Under the pieces are notes generated by a model that worked only from the letters and a program-made list of their open reading frames with translations, was not told the origin of the DNA and did no database searches. This document shows positions 1-9,539 of a DNA stretch of 64,000 bases, piece after piece. Position 1 is the stretch's first letter; every line of letters starts with the position of its first letter. The stretch is taken from the NCBI RefSeq assembly GCF_030770395.1, contig NZ_CP132480.1:2730855-2794854 (forward strand), in the 5' to 3' direction. Both the position numbers and the translations under genes were made by a program. Source of the DNA: Telluria beijingensis (GTDB lineage: Bacteria; Pseudomonadota; Gammaproteobacteria; Burkholderiales; Burkholderiaceae_D).

Positions 1-88
1 ATGGGAGCGAGGTTCGGTGCATGGCACTAGTTCTGGACGGACCCAACGGCGAAGGACAGTCAGCGGTGGCACGACCCCGGCGCAGGCA

Positions 89-493
89 CTAGGCCGGCCG
101 CGACCCGTTCTTGAGCAGGTCGAGGATGTCGAGCAGATCGGCGCGCAATTTATCGCCGTCGATCGCGGGTGGGCTATCGGGCAGGTCTGGCTCGCCATGC
201 TCGAGCGCCGCGCTGGCGCGGCTGTCGAGGCGGTTGCGTGCGCCGCTGATCGTGAAGCCCTGCTCGTACAGCAGCTCACGGATGCGCCGGATCAGCAGCA
301 CTTCGTGGTGCTGGTAGTATCGGCGGTTTCCACGACGTTTGACCGGTTTAAGCTGCGTAAATTCCTGCTCCCAGTAACGCAGGACGTGCGGTTTGACCCC
401 GCACAATTCACTGACTTCGCCGATCGTGAAATAACGCTTGGCCGGAATCGGCGGCAGCACGTTCGGTTCGATCTTGTTCAGTCGGTCATTCAT
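89..493 (-). CDS. MerR-family transcriptional regulator
   Basis: A 134-residue DNA-binding protein. Residues about 21-45 form the MerR winged helix-turn-helix (YFTIGEVSELCGVKPHVLRY), followed by the RRGNRRYY wing and a short coiled C-terminal segment. There is no effector domain and no cysteine cluster typical of metal-sensing MerR proteins, so the ligand is unknown and it may act without one. It is the last gene of the thrS-infC-rpmI-rplT-pheS-pheT-ihfA cluster and starts 16 bases after the ihfA stop, so it is probably cotranscribed. This short MerR protein next to ihfA is a common arrangement in beta- and gammaproteobacteria. Family assignment is firm; targets are unknown. Confidence 0.9.
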   Translation of the reverse strand: MNDRLNKIEPNVLPPIPAKRYFTIGEVSELCGVKPHVLRYWEQEFTQLKPVKRRGNRRYYQHHEVLLIRRIRELLYEQGFTISGARNRLDSRASAALEHGEPDLPDSPPAIDGDKLRADLLDILDLLKNGSRPA

Positions 494-509
494 CGTCTAT
501 CGGGTGTCC

Positions 510-917
510 TCAGGCTGCACGCGCCAGGGAACCCGTGGGCGAACCGCCGGGCAGGGTCTCTTCGACCATTCCCTTGAGTTTCTGGCTGGCGTGGAAGGTC
601 ACGACGCGGCGCGCCGTGATGGGGATTTCTTCCCCCGTTTTCGGATTGCGGCCCGGCCGTTGCGGCTTGTCGCGCAACTGGAAGTTGCCGAAGCCGGACA
701 GCTTGACCGCCTCGCCGCGTTCGAGCGCATTGCGGATTTCGTCGAAAAAGGTTTCGACCATGTCCTTGGCTTCGCGCTTGTTCAGGCCGACCTGCTCGAA
801 CAGCAGCTCGGCCAGCTCGGCCTTGGTCAAGGTCGGCAATGACTGTTCAGCTTCCTTGCGTACCCGCGCCACCTGCATGGCGCGATCCAGGTCGGCGGCC
901 AGCGCCTCCTGGAACAC
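510..917 (-). CDS. ihfA: Integration host factor subunit alpha
   Basis: Nucleoid protein that pairs with IHF beta and bends DNA at specific sites. The HU/IHF fold runs from about residue 29 ([20 protein letters not shown]) to 118, with the DNA-intercalating arm [12 protein letters not shown]. The 135-residue frame starts at a GTG and carries about 25 extra N-terminal residues compared with E. coli IhfA; an ATG at 878 (residue 14) is the alternative start. Neither has a convincing Shine-Dalgarno, so the start is uncertain. The C-terminal tail ([14 protein letters not shown]) is also longer than usual. Lies between pheT and merR. Confidence 0.93.
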   Translation of the reverse strand: MFQEALAADLDRAMQVARVRKEAEQSLPTLTKAELAELLFEQVGLNKREAKDMVETFFDEIRNALERGEAVKLSGFGNFQLRDKPQRPGRNPKTGEEIPITARRVVTFHASQKLKGMVEETLPGGSPTGSLARAA

Positions 918-980
918 GGCGGAATCAACGTCGTTGTGGTTAATTTTGAAGCCCTGCCTTCAATGTTTCAGAAAATGGAC

Positions 981-1006
981 GGCGAACAAGTTTACACTTG
1001 TTCGCC
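981..1006 (-). terminator. Perfect hairpin between pheT and ihfA
   Basis: An 11-bp perfect inverted repeat (GGCGAACAAGT / ACTTGTTCGCC) with a 4-base loop, just 3' of the pheT stop. The bases after it on the minus strand are GTCCATTTTC, so there is no clean U-tract. It could be a weak terminator, an mRNA-stabilising hairpin, or an operator. The structure is seen directly; the role is a guess. Confidence 0.45.
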
Positions 1007-1012
1007 CGGTCA

Positions 1013-3439
1013 TCATGCGCGCAGGCGCGCGCCCAGTTTTGTCGATGCCGATTCGGCGACCGCTGCCATGATGGCATCGACCGCATCGTCCTGCAGCGTC
1101 GATTGAGTATCTTGCAAGCTAAAGCGGAAAGCAAGACTTTTTTCATCCGTCTCCAGGCCCTTGCCGCGATATTCATCAAACAAAACAACGGCTTGCACGA
1201 TCTTGCCTGCCGGATTTGCGGCTATTTCGGCCTGGAAGGCATCGAGTACCGACTGGGCTGGAACGTCCTGTTTCACCACCAGCGCCAGGTCGCGCGTGGC
1301 GCCCGGGAACTTCGAAATCTCGGCGTAGCGCGGCATGACGCGCTGGCGCAAGGCCTCGGCATCGACCTCGAACAATACCGGTGCTTGCGGCAGATCATAC
1401 TTTTGCAGCCAGCGCGGGTGCAGTTCGCCGACCAGGCCGATCTGCTTGCCGTCCAGCTCGACGGTAGCGCAGCGTCCCGGGTGCAGCGCCGGGTGTTCGG
1501 CTTTCGTAAAACGCAGCTGGCGCGGGGCGAACAGCGCTTCCAGGTCGGCCTTGACGTCGAAGAAGTCCACTGCGCGGGTCGGCTGGCCCCATTGCTCATC
1601 CAGCGCCGGGCCATAGGCGATCGCGGCCACGCGCTTCGGTTGCTCGTAGCCGGCCACGGCCAGCGGGCCATCCTGCACTGCGGCGTTGCGCATGAACACG
1701 GCGCCCACTTCGAAGACGCGCACGCGGCCCGCCTTGCGGTTCAGGTTATAGCGCACATTGGCGACCAGGCTGCCGATCAGCGAGGAACGCATGACGCTCA
1801 ACTGGCTGGCGATCGGGTTCTGCAGGCGGATCGGTTCGGCGTTGCCGGCGAAATCCTGTTCCCAGGCGCTTTCGACGAAGCTCATATTGACCACTTCCTG
1901 GTAACCCAGGTCCGCCAGCTGGTGGCGGATCGCGAACAGCGAGCGGGTATCTTCCGGTTCGATCAGCATGGCGCTCGGGGCCACCGGCGGGTTGGCCGGG
2001 ATGTTCTCGAAGCCATACACGCGCGCAACTTCCTCGATCAGGTCTTCCTCGATCTCGATGTCGAAGCGGTACGATGGCGCCGTCACCAGGAACGTTCCCT
2101 CGCCGCGGGTAAACTCCAGGCCCAGGCGGGTGAAGATGTCGGCAATGACCTCGTCGGTCAGCGGCACGCCAATGACTTTCTGTGCGCGCGCGGTGCGCAA
2201 TTGCACCGGCTGGCGATCCGGCAGCTTGACGACCTGGTCGTCGACCGGGCCGACTTTCGTGTCGGCCGTGCCGCAGATCTCGACGATCAGTGTGGTGATG
2301 CGCTCGATATGGTCGGGAATGGTCGCGTAGTCGACGCCGCGCTCGAAGCGGTGCGCCGCATCGGTCGAGAAGTTATAACGGCGGGCGCGGCCCTGGATCG
2401 CGTTCGGCCACCAGAACGCCGCTTCCAGGTAGATGTCGGTCGTGTCCAGCGACACGGCGGTCGAGTCGCCGCCCATGATGCCGGCCAGCGATTCGATCTC
2501 TTTTTCGTCGGCGATCACGCCGACCCATTCGTCGATCTCGATCGTGTTGCCGTTCAGGAGCTTGAGCGATTCGCCCTTCTTGCCCCAGCGCACGTCAAGC
2601 GAACCGTGGATCTTGGACAGGTCAAACACGTGGGACGGACGGCCGACTTCGAGCATGACGTAGTTCGAGATATCGACCAGGGCCGACACCGAGCGCTGGC
2701 CGCTGCGTTCCAGGCGGCGCTTCATCCATTCCGGGGTCGCGGCGCGCGCGTTCAGGCCGCGGATCACGCGTCCGGCGAAACGGCCGCACAGCTCCGGCGC
2801 CGACACTTTCACGGGCAGGACTTCGTCACTGGTCACCGGCACGGCGCGCGTCGGCGCCAGGCTCAGGGGCGAACCGGTCAGCGCCGACACTTCGCGCGCT
2901 ACACCAAGCACCGACAGGCAATCGGCCTTGTTCGGGGTCAGCTTGATGGTGAATTTCAGGTCGTTCAGGCCCAGGTAGTCGCGGATGTTCTGGCCGACCG
3001 GCGCGTCTTCCGGCAGTTCCATCAGGCCATTGCTCTCTTCCGAGATGCCCAGTTCCTTGCTCGAGCACATCATGCCCTGGGATTCGACGCCGCGCAGCTT
3101 GCCGACCTTGATTTCGAAGGGCTTGCCATCGGCGCCGGGCGGCAGCAGTGCGCCGGCCTTGGCGCAAATCGCCTTCATGCCGGCGCGCACGTTCGGCGCG
3201 CCGCACACGATGTTCAACAGCGTACCGGTGCCGGCATCGACCTGGCACACGTTCAGGCGGTCGGCGTTCGGGTGCTTGGCCACCTCGACGACGTGGGCGA
3301 CGACCACGTTAGAAAATGGCGGCGCGACCGCCTCGACCTCTTCCACTTCGAGGCCGGACATGGTCAGCAGATGGGACAGCTCATCCGAACTCATTTTCGG
3401 ATCGACGATCGAACGGAGCCAGTTTTCCGAGAATTGCAT
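1013..3439 (-). CDS. pheT: Phenylalanyl-tRNA synthetase beta subunit
   Basis: Large subunit of the alpha2-beta2 cytoplasmic PheRS that charges tRNA-Phe. At 808 residues it has the normal bacterial length and begins with the canonical [14 protein letters not shown]. The order is: tRNA-binding OB domain (about 40-150), B3/B4 editing domain, B5 domain, catalytic-like core, and C-terminal anticodon-binding domain ([12 protein letters not shown] near 715 to the end). Start lies 24 bases after the pheS stop, so the two are translated from one message. Nothing unusual in the sequence. Confidence 0.98.
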   Translation of the reverse strand: MQFSENWLRSIVDPKMSSDELSHLLTMSGLEVEEVEAVAPPFSNVVVAHVVEVAKHPNADRLNVCQVDAGTGTLLNIVCGAPNVRAGMKAICAKAGALLPPGADGKPFEIKVGKLRGVESQGMMCSSKELGISEESNGLMELPEDAPVGQNIRDYLGLNDLKFTIKLTPNKADCLSVLGVAREVSALTGSPLSLAPTRAVPVTSDEVLPVKVSAPELCGRFAGRVIRGLNARAATPEWMKRRLERSGQRSVSALVDISNYVMLEVGRPSHVFDLSKIHGSLDVRWGKKGESLKLLNGNTIEIDEWVGVIADEKEIESLAGIMGGDSTAVSLDTTDIYLEAAFWWPNAIQGRARRYNFSTDAAHRFERGVDYATIPDHIERITTLIVEICGTADTKVGPVDDQVVKLPDRQPVQLRTARAQKVIGVPLTDEVIADIFTRLGLEFTRGEGTFLVTAPSYRFDIEIEEDLIEEVARVYGFENIPANPPVAPSAMLIEPEDTRSLFAIRHQLADLGYQEVVNMSFVESAWEQDFAGNAEPIRLQNPIASQLSVMRSSLIGSLVANVRYNLNRKAGRVRVFEVGAVFMRNAAVQDGPLAVAGYEQPKRVAAIAYGPALDEQWGQPTRAVDFFDVKADLEALFAPRQLRFTKAEHPALHPGRCATVELDGKQIGLVGELHPRWLQKYDLPQAPVLFEVDAEALRQRVMPRYAEISKFPGATRDLALVVKQDVPAQSVLDAFQAEIAANPAGKIVQAVVLFDEYRGKGLETDEKSLAFRFSLQDTQSTLQDDAVDAIMAAVAESASTKLGARLRA

Positions 3440-3463
3440 ATTCTTTTACCTCAGCTTCGCAAA

Positions 3464-4477
3464 TTAATTGAACTGCTTCAGGAACCGCAGGTCGCCTTCA
3501 TAGAACAGGCGCAAGTCGTTGATTCCATAACGCAGCATCGTCAGGCGCTCGAGGCCGGAGCCGAACGCGAAGCCGATGAATTTTTCCGGATCCAGGCCGA
3601 AGTTGCGCACCACGGTCGGGTGCACCTGGCCGGCGCCCGACACTTCGAGCCAGCGGCCCTTGAGCGGACCGCTGCCGAAGGCGATGTCGATCTCGGCCGA
3701 CGGTTCGGTAAACGGGAAGTACGACGGACGGAACCGGACTTGCAGGTCGTCGGTCTCGAAGAAGGCCTTGACGAAGTTCAGGTACACGCCCTTGAGGTCG
3801 GCGAAGCTGATGTCTTCACCGATCCACAGGCCTTCGACCTGGTGGAACATCGGCGAGTGGGTGGCGTCGCTGTCGACGCGGTAGGTGCGGCCCGGCGCGA
3901 TCACCTTGATCGGCGGCGTGTGGGTGCGCGCATAACGCACCTGCATCGGGCTGGTATGGGTGCGCAGCAGCAGCGGTTTACCCGTGCTGTCGTTGCCCTC
4001 GATATAGAAAGTGTCCTGCATCGAACGCGCCGGGTGGTTCTCGGGGCTGTTCAGGGCGGTGAAGTTGGTCCAGTCGGTCTCGATCTCGGGACCGTCGGCC
4101 ACGTCGAAGCCGATGGAGCGGAAGATCTGCTCGACCCGTTCCCAGGTACGCATCACCGGGTGGATGCCGCCCTTCGAGCGGCCACGGCCCGGCAGGGTGA
4201 CGTCGATGCTCTCGGCCGACAGGCGCAGCATCAGCTGCGCTTCGGCGAGCGCGTCGCGGCGCGCGGTCAAGGCCTGTTCGATTTGTTCTTTGGCGGCATT
4301 GATCAGGGCGCCCTGCGCCTTGCGCTGCTCAGGGTCGAGCTTGCCGAGGCCCTTCATGAGGTCGGTCACCTGGCCGGTCTTGCCCAGGTACTTGGCTTTC
4401 GCATTTTCGAGCGCGGCGGCGTCCGGGGCGGCGGCGAAGTCGGTCCTGGCCGCGACGACGAGTTCTTCCAAGTTCAT
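3464..4477 (-). CDS. pheS: Phenylalanyl-tRNA synthetase alpha subunit
   Basis: Catalytic subunit of PheRS, class II aminoacyl-tRNA synthetase. 337 residues, with an N-terminal coiled-coil (about 1-85) that contacts tRNA, motif 2 around [19 protein letters not shown] and motif 3 [18 protein letters not shown] near residues 302-319. Immediately 5' of the gene is a hairpin with a T-tract at 4522-4553, which suggests attenuation or partial termination between rplT and pheS. Confidence 0.98.
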   Translation of the reverse strand: MNLEELVVAARTDFAAAPDAAALENAKAKYLGKTGQVTDLMKGLGKLDPEQRKAQGALINAAKEQIEQALTARRDALAEAQLMLRLSAESIDVTLPGRGRSKGGIHPVMRTWERVEQIFRSIGFDVADGPEIETDWTNFTALNSPENHPARSMQDTFYIEGNDSTGKPLLLRTHTSPMQVRYARTHTPPIKVIAPGRTYRVDSDATHSPMFHQVEGLWIGEDISFADLKGVYLNFVKAFFETDDLQVRFRPSYFPFTEPSAEIDIAFGSGPLKGRWLEVSGAGQVHPTVVRNFGLDPEKFIGFAFGSGLERLTMLRYGINDLRLFYEGDLRFLKQFN

Positions 4478-4521
4478 GCTTGTTCTTTTCCTGTTTTTCG
4501 TTGGCGGGAGGCGCCAGAATC

Positions 4522-4553
4522 AAAAACGGGGCACAGGTGTGAACCTTGCCCCG
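4522..4553 (-). terminator. Terminator/attenuator hairpin between rplT and pheS
   Basis: On the minus strand a GC-rich stem (CGGGGCA-AGG pairing with CCT-g-TGCCCCG, one bulged G, loop TTCACA) is followed directly by TTTTT. A second imperfect stem (CCACG...CGTGG) lies just upstream. The gene order needs read-through to pheST, so this is a candidate attenuator by analogy with the pheM-pheS leader of E. coli. I see no Phe-rich leader peptide, so the control mechanism may differ. Confidence 0.7.
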
Positions 4554-4608
4554 CTTCTAGTGCACCACGCTATTGCTAACGTGGCACTGACTTGCTAGCA
4601 GACTGAAA

Positions 4609-4968
4609 TTATGCAGCCAGCTTGGCCTTGACGGCGCTGACGATCGCGGCGAATGCCGGCTTGTCATGCACTGCCATGTCGGCCAGGACTTTACGGTCCA
4701 GTTCAATCGCGGACTTCTTCAGGCCGTTCATGAAGGCGCTGTAGGTCATGCCGTGCGAACGCGAAGCCGCGTTGATACGGGTGATCCACAGTGCGCGGAA
4801 GACGCGCTTCTTGTTGCGGCGATCGCGGTAGGCATACTGGCCAGCGCGCATGACTGCTTGCTTGGCAATACGGTATACCTTGCTGCGGCGGCCACGGTAG
4901 CCTTTGGCAAGTTCAAGAACTTTCTTGTGACGGGCACGTGCAGTAACCCCACGTTTTACTCGAGGCAT
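4609..4968 (-). CDS. rplT: 50S ribosomal protein L20
   Basis: 119-residue ribosomal protein that binds 23S rRNA early in large-subunit assembly; in many bacteria L20 also represses its own operon at the mRNA level. Starts [20 protein letters not shown], the canonical L20 N-terminus, and is strongly basic throughout. Follows rpmI by 20 bases and precedes the pheS leader hairpin. The usual infC-rpmI-rplT order is kept. Confidence 0.98.
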   Translation of the reverse strand: MPRVKRGVTARARHKKVLELAKGYRGRRSKVYRIAKQAVMRAGQYAYRDRRNKKRVFRALWITRINAASRSHGMTYSAFMNGLKKSAIELDRKVLADMAVHDKPAFAAIVSAVKAKLAA

Positions 4969-4988
4969 ATTCGCTCCTTAGTGTGAGA

Positions 4989-5189
4989 TTAAACAGCAGA
5001 TGGCATCATGCGGTAGACGCTGGTCACGTCCGACGCATTGATGTTACGGGTGCCGCGCAGCTGGCGCTTGTTCTTGGTGGTCTTCTTGGTCAGGATGTGA
5101 CGCTTGAAGGCCATGCCCGACTTGACGGTACCGCCCGGACGCACGCGAAAACGTTTCTTCGCGGAGCTCTTGGTTTTCATTTTTGGCAT
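4989..5189 (-). CDS. rpmI: 50S ribosomal protein L35
   Basis: 66-residue basic ribosomal protein. The start is placed at [14 protein letters not shown], the family-typical N-terminus; an in-frame ATG two codons upstream (5195) is less likely. Ends in MMPSAV. It lies between infC and rplT as expected, but the gap to infC is about 455 bases and contains a palindromic repeat pair, which is much wider than the usual tight spacing. Confidence 0.96.
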   Translation of the reverse strand: MPKMKTKSSAKKRFRVRPGGTVKSGMAFKRHILTKKTTKNKRQLRGTRNINASDVTSVYRMMPSAV

Positions 5190-5424
5190 AGTCATCTGTC
5201 CTCGCGGACAGCCTCATATGGGACAGGATTGCAGGTGGCAGCAACGCTGCTCTTGGATGCCTACTTTCACTTGTCTTGCAGCAGAAGCGAGTCTGCTACA
5301 ACCTGTTTCTAAAAACAGGAATCGCAGATTGTAGCACAGGTTTTGGGGGATGGGATGGGTTGCGGCAACTCATCCAGACACATCAAACAACGTCGCGCCA
5401 CGATCGATCCTGCGCCGCTGATCA

Positions 5425-5529
5425 ACGTCGTACCCGCGGAGGCGGGTACCCAAGTGTGCGTGATGCGTGGTGCTTTTTGCAGCACGGGGATGCGCGCAAC
5501 TTGGGTTCCCGCCTGCGCGGGAACGACGT
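5425..5529. repeat. Inverted pair of REP-like palindromic repeats
   Basis: Two copies of a roughly 31-base element face each other: 5425-5455 (ACGTCGTACCCGCGGAGGCG then GGTACCCAAGT) and 5499-5529 (ACTTGGGTTCCCGCCTGCGC then GGGAACGACGT). Each copy is itself a small palindrome, and the pair folds into a large hairpin, as in a BIME. The same element recurs at 13620-13747 in the opposite arrangement. It occupies the infC-rpmI gap (5190-5644), in which I see no gene. Confidence 0.85.
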
Positions 5530-5644
5530 CATCGACGACAACGACGAAAGCAATTGCGCGTAGCACAGACGTGTGAAAGCCGGGCCGCGACGCCGGCTTT
5601 CGCCTGCATCACGGACCCGGCCGTGTATCTACTCGCGCGAAGAA

Positions 5645-6166
5645 TTACTTCTTCTTTTTCGGCGCGACCACCATGATCATCTGGCGACCCTCGAGTTTCG
5701 GGAACTGCTCGACCGTCCCAACCGCTTCCAGGTCGGCGCGCAGGCGCTCGAGCATGCGCAGGCCGATGTCCTGGTGCGCCATCTCGCGGCCACGGAAGCG
5801 CAAGGTGATCTTGGTCTTGTCGCCCTCTTCCAGGAACTTGATGAGGTTGCGCAGCTTGATGCTGTAGTCGCCTTCATCGGTACCCGGACGGAACTTGATT
5901 TCCTTGACCTGGATGATCTTCTGCTTGAGCTTGGCTTCGTGGGCCTTCTTCTGCTCCGAATACTTGAACTTGCCGTAGTCCATCAGGCGGCAAACCGGTG
6001 GGACCGCATTTGGCGCGATCTCAACCAGGTCGACGTTCTTTTCTTCGGCCAGACGGAACGCTTCGGCCAGGGTCACGATGCCCAGCGGCTCGTTGTCCAC
6101 ACCGTTCAAACGCATTTCCGGATGGGTGATCTCGCCATTGATGCGATTCTGCTTGTCAGTAGCTAT
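5645..6166 (-). CDS. infC: Translation initiation factor IF-3 (ATA start codon)
   Basis: 173-residue IF-3, which keeps 30S subunits free and checks the start codon in the P site. The first ATG (6115) would drop the conserved N-terminus; extending in frame gives an ATA codon at 6164-6166 followed by [16 protein letters not shown], the classic IF-3 start, with AAAGGA 6 bases upstream. The N-domain (about 15-85), basic linker ([13 protein letters not shown]) and C-domain ([14 protein letters not shown]...) are all intact. A rare start codon lets IF-3 repress its own translation, as with AUU in E. coli. It begins 35 bases after the thrS stop. Confidence 0.97.
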   Translation of the reverse strand: MATDKQNRINGEITHPEMRLNGVDNEPLGIVTLAEAFRLAEEKNVDLVEIAPNAVPPVCRLMDYGKFKYSEQKKAHEAKLKQKIIQVKEIKFRPGTDEGDYSIKLRNLIKFLEEGDKTKITLRFRGREMAHQDIGLRMLERLRADLEAVGTVEQFPKLEGRQMIMVVAPKKKK

Positions 6167-6201
6167 GTCGTTTCCTTTGAATGTATTGGTATTGGCCGGG
6201 A

Positions 6202-8112
6202 TTATTTCGTCTTGGCGGCAACTTCACCAACCAGACGCTCCACGAGCGCGTCGACGGACATCACGCCCAGATCGACATTGCCGCGGGCACGCACGGCCAC
6301 AGTGTTCGCGTCCTTTTCCTTATCCCCAACAACGAGGATATATGGCAGTTTTTGGACGGAATGTTCGCGTATTTTATAGGTGATCTTCTCGTTCCGCAAA
6401 TCAGCGTGTACGCGCAGGCCTGCCGCGCGCAGCTTTTCCTCGACCTGCTTGACGTAATCGGCCTGTGCATCCGAAATATTCAGAACGGCAACTTGCACCG
6501 GCGCCAGCCACAAGGGCAGCGCGCCGGCATAGTTCTCGATCAGGATGCCGATGAAGCGCTCCATCGAGCCCACGATCGCGCGGTGCAGCATCACCGGCAC
6601 CTTGCGGGTATTGTCTTCTGCGACATACTCGGAACCGAGGCGGCCCGGCATCGAGAAGTCGACCTGCACCGTGCCGACCTGCCATGGACGGCCCAGGCTA
6701 TCCTTCAGGTGATACTCGATCTTGGGACCATAGAAGGCGCCCTCGCCCGGCAACTCGGTCCATTCCACGCCGCAGGCGCGCAGCGCCGAGCGCAGCGACT
6801 CCTCGGCCTGGTCCCAGACTTCGTCGGAACCGATGCGGCTGTCCGGACGCAGGGCCAGCTTGACGTCGATATTGGTGAAGCCGAAGTCGTCATAGACACC
6901 CATCGCCTGGGCGTGGAACTCGGTCACTTCGCGTTCGACCTGCTCTTCGGTACAGAAGATGTGGCCGTCGTCCTGGGTGAAGCCGCGCACGCGCATCAGG
7001 CCGTGCAGCGCGCCGGACGGCTCGTTGCGGTGGCACTGGCCGAATTCGCCGAAGCGCAGCGGCAGCTCGCGGTAGGAACGCATGCCCGAGTTATAGATCT
7101 GCACGTGGCCCGGGCAGTTCATCGGCTTCAACGCATACGAGCGGTTTTCCGACTCGGTGGTGAACATATTGTCACGGTAGTTTTCCCAGTGACCGGTCTT
7201 TTCCCACAGGGTGCGGTCCAGGATTTGCGGCGCCTTGACTTCGCTATAGCCGGCCACCTGGTACTTGTGGCGCATGTATTGCTCCACCTGTTGCCAGACG
7301 GTCCAGCCCTTCGGATGCCAGAACACCAGTCCCGGCGCTTCCTCCTGGAAGTGGAACAGGTCCAGCGCCTTGCCGAGCTTGCGGTGGTCGCGCTTTTCCG
7401 CTTCTTCCAGCATGTGCAGGTATTGCTCCTGGTCTTCCTTCTTGGTCCAGGCGGTGCCGTAGACGCGCTGCAGCATCTCGTTCTTCGAGTCGCCGCGCCA
7501 GTAGGCGCCGGCCAGCTTCATCAGCTTGAAGACCTTCAGCTTGCCGGTCGACGGCACGTGCGGGCCGCGGCACAGGTCGGTGAAGCCGCCTTCGCTGTAC
7601 AGCGACACGTCTTCATTGGCCGGGATCGAGGCGATGATCTCGGCCTTATAGGCTTCGCCGATCGACTTGAAATAGGCGACCGCTTCGTCGCGCGGCAGCA
7701 CCTTGCGGGTGACCGGCTCGTCCTTCTTGGCCAGTTCGACCATCTTCTTTTCGATCGCGGCCAGGTCGTCCGGGGTGAACGGGCGCTTGTACGAGAAGTC
7801 GTAGTAGAAACCGTTCTCGATGACCGGGCCGATGGTGACCTGCGCTTCCGGGAACAATTCCTTGACCGCGTAGGCCAGCAAGTGGGCAGTCGAGTGGCGG
7901 ATCACGTCCAGGCCCTCGGGGTCGCGGTCGGTCACGATCGCCAGGTCGGCGTCGGCATCGATCAGGTGCGAGGTATCGACCACCTTGCCATTGACCTTGC
8001 CGGCCAGGGCGGCCTTGGCCAGGCTGGGGGCGATACTTTGTGCTACCTGGGCCACCGTCACGGGGCCGTCGAATTGACGGCTGGAGCCATCGGGAAGTCG
8101 AACGTTCAGCAT
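6202..8112 (-). CDS. thrS: Threonyl-tRNA synthetase
   Basis: Charges tRNA-Thr. 636 residues from [14 protein letters not shown], chosen over upstream in-frame codons because GGAGAA lies 8 bases before this ATG and the protein then begins at the TGS domain. The order is TGS (1-62), editing domain with HSTAHLLAY, class II core containing the zinc-site motif NCPGHVQIY and motif 2, then the C-terminal anticodon-binding domain ([13 protein letters not shown]...). First gene of the translation cluster; a tRNA-Val gene and a terminator lie just upstream. Confidence 0.98.
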   Translation of the reverse strand: MLNVRLPDGSSRQFDGPVTVAQVAQSIAPSLAKAALAGKVNGKVVDTSHLIDADADLAIVTDRDPEGLDVIRHSTAHLLAYAVKELFPEAQVTIGPVIENGFYYDFSYKRPFTPDDLAAIEKKMVELAKKDEPVTRKVLPRDEAVAYFKSIGEAYKAEIIASIPANEDVSLYSEGGFTDLCRGPHVPSTGKLKVFKLMKLAGAYWRGDSKNEMLQRVYGTAWTKKEDQEQYLHMLEEAEKRDHRKLGKALDLFHFQEEAPGLVFWHPKGWTVWQQVEQYMRHKYQVAGYSEVKAPQILDRTLWEKTGHWENYRDNMFTTESENRSYALKPMNCPGHVQIYNSGMRSYRELPLRFGEFGQCHRNEPSGALHGLMRVRGFTQDDGHIFCTEEQVEREVTEFHAQAMGVYDDFGFTNIDVKLALRPDSRIGSDEVWDQAEESLRSALRACGVEWTELPGEGAFYGPKIEYHLKDSLGRPWQVGTVQVDFSMPGRLGSEYVAEDNTRKVPVMLHRAIVGSMERFIGILIENYAGALPLWLAPVQVAVLNISDAQADYVKQVEEKLRAAGLRVHADLRNEKITYKIREHSVQKLPYILVVGDKEKDANTVAVRARGNVDLGVMSVDALVERLVGEVAAKTK

Positions 8113-8179
8113 GCTGTTCTCCAATTGGCGCTCGCGCCGGTGAAAAATAAATAAAAATACAACAAAAATCGGAAAGACG

Positions 8180-8205
8180 AAAAAAAACGCGGCACTAGCC
8201 GCGTT
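8180..8205 (-). terminator. Rho-independent terminator between tRNA-Val and thrS
   Basis: A perfect 8-bp stem AACGCGGC / GCCGCGTT with loop TAGT, followed on the minus strand by a run of T (eight in total, two of them in the stem). It lies downstream of the tRNA-Val gene and about 70 bases upstream of the thrS start, so it should end the tRNA transcript. It could also act as an attenuator if the thrS promoter is upstream of it. Confidence 0.85.
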
Positions 8206-8322
8206 TCTTCGTTGTGTTGAGCAAAAGCACACCCCTTCGCGTCTAGCGATTCCCCCACAACCAGGTTGTAGTTCGCGGTGTCATAACCGTCGGTGCCTTT
8301 CTCGCTCTTACTCAATGTGTAC

Positions 8323-8399
8323 TGGTGGGCGGTGCAGAATTCGAATCTGCGACCCCTTGGATGTCGACCAAGTATTCTAACCAGCTGAACTAACCGCCC
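8323..8399 (-). tRNA. tRNA-Val (GAC)
   Basis: Reverse-strand cloverleaf: acceptor GGGCGGT / ACCGCCC, D-arm GTTC...GAAT, anticodon stem CTTGG / CCAAG with loop TCGACAT giving anticodon GAC (reads GUC and GUU), T-arm GCAGA TTCGAAT TCTGC, and an encoded ACCA end. 77 bases including CCA. All stems pair. No integrase or attachment duplication is visible beside it. Confidence 0.96.
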
Positions 8400-8532
8400 G
8401 ATGCCGCCATTATAAGGACCGCATGGAGGAACCGCAACCCTCGCACGGAAATAGTTGCCGCAGGGCCTGCTCCTGCTCGCGGCCGCAGGATGCTTTACAC
8501 TTGGGCACCAGGTCCCATATTTACTTCTTGAA

Positions 8533-9456
8533 ATGAACTACAAGCCGCTCGATCCTTCCCATCTGCACGCCCACCTGGACGGCGACGCCAGCCATTCGCA
8601 CTCGATCGAGGCGCGCAGCCAGAAGGCGCTGGCGGTGGCGCTCGGGCTGACCCTTCTGTTCGCGGTAGTCGAGGTCATCACAGGTTTCATTTCCAACTCA
8701 CTGGCCCTGATCTCGGATGCCGGCCACATGGTCACCGATGCCGCCGCCCTGGGCCTGGCCCTGCTGGCGCAGCTGATCGCCAAGCGCCCGCCATCGGCGC
8801 GCCACTCCTTCGGCTTCGTGCGCGCCGAAGCCCTGGCCGCCTTCGTCAATTGCCTGGCGATGCTGGGCCTGGTGGCATGGATCGGCTACGAGGCGGTGCA
8901 GCGCCTGATCCATCCCGAACATGTGCAAGGCGGCATCGTGCTGGTGGTCGCTGCCCTGGGGGCCTCGATCAACCTGCTGGTCGCGTGGATTCTTTCCCGC
9001 AACAACGACAGCATCAATACCCGCGCCGCACTGGTCAATGTGATGGGCGACCTGCTCGGCTCGCTGGCGGCAATCGCCTCGGGCGCCATCATCTACGTGA
9101 CCGGCTGGGTCCAGGCCGACCCGATCCTGTCGATCTTCGTCGCCCTGCTGATCCTGCGCTCGACCAGCGGCATTTTGAGGGAGTCGTACCACTTCCTGAT
9201 GGAAGGCGTGCCGCATGCGATCGACTATGTCCAGGTCGGGGCCGACATGGCCGCCGTGGACGGCGTCCTTGCGGTGCACGATATGCACGTGTGGGACATG
9301 TCGCCGGGCCACCCTGCCCTGATCGGCCACATCGAGATCCGCAGCCTGGAAGAATGGCCGCCGGTGCTGGAAGCGGTGCGCGCCATGCTGCGTGAGCGCC
9401 ACGGCATCGATCACGTGACCCTGCAACCGGAGGCGGCCGGCGGCAAGTCGCTGTAG
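8533..9456 (+). CDS. Cation diffusion facilitator, Zn/Co/Cd exporter
   Basis: 307-residue inner-membrane metal/proton antiporter of the CzcD/ZitB branch. Start chosen at the ATG opening MNYKPLDPSHLHAHLDGD; a TTG 78 bases upstream is unlikely. A His-rich N-terminus (HLHAH, HSHS) precedes six predicted membrane segments. The metal-site signature SDAGHMVTDAAAL in TM2 has the HxxxD pair, and TM5 carries the matching acidic/His positions (NVMGDLLGS). A C-terminal cytoplasmic ferredoxin-like domain follows (HDMHVWDMSPGHPALIGHI). Stands alone between tRNA-Val and the flavoprotein gene. HxxxD favours zinc, but cobalt or cadmium is possible. Confidence 0.93.
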   Translation: MNYKPLDPSHLHAHLDGDASHSHSIEARSQKALAVALGLTLLFAVVEVITGFISNSLALISDAGHMVTDAAALGLALLAQLIAKRPPSARHSFGFVRAEALAAFVNCLAMLGLVAWIGYEAVQRLIHPEHVQGGIVLVVAALGASINLLVAWILSRNNDSINTRAALVNVMGDLLGSLAAIASGAIIYVTGWVQADPILSIFVALLILRSTSGILRESYHFLMEGVPHAIDYVQVGADMAAVDGVLAVHDMHVWDMSPGHPALIGHIEIRSLEEWPPVLEAVRAMLRERHGIDHVTLQPEAAGGKSL

Positions 9457-9539
9457 TTCGGCCCTGTAAGCCTTTGCCGACCCGCGGCGCAGGCGCACGC
9501 CGATAGCCCGGCAATTCCCGGTCCGCGATAATCGGGCGC

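Noticed and set aside
1..88. tRNA or gene end at the left edge
   Set aside because: No cloverleaf and no frame with family resemblance on either strand.
998..4579. 1193-codon open frame on the plus strand opposite pheT and pheS
   Set aside because: High-GC codon bias leaves long antisense frames open; the minus-strand genes are unmistakable pheT/pheS and the plus-strand product is His/Gln/Arg-rich with no domain.
8106..8315. Small TTG-started frame between tRNA-Val and thrS
   Set aside because: It runs across the terminator hairpin into thrS in another frame, and has no SD or homology I recognise.
8323..8399. tRNA-Val as an integration site
   Set aside because: No integrase, no duplicated tRNA 3' end and no composition shift beside it.
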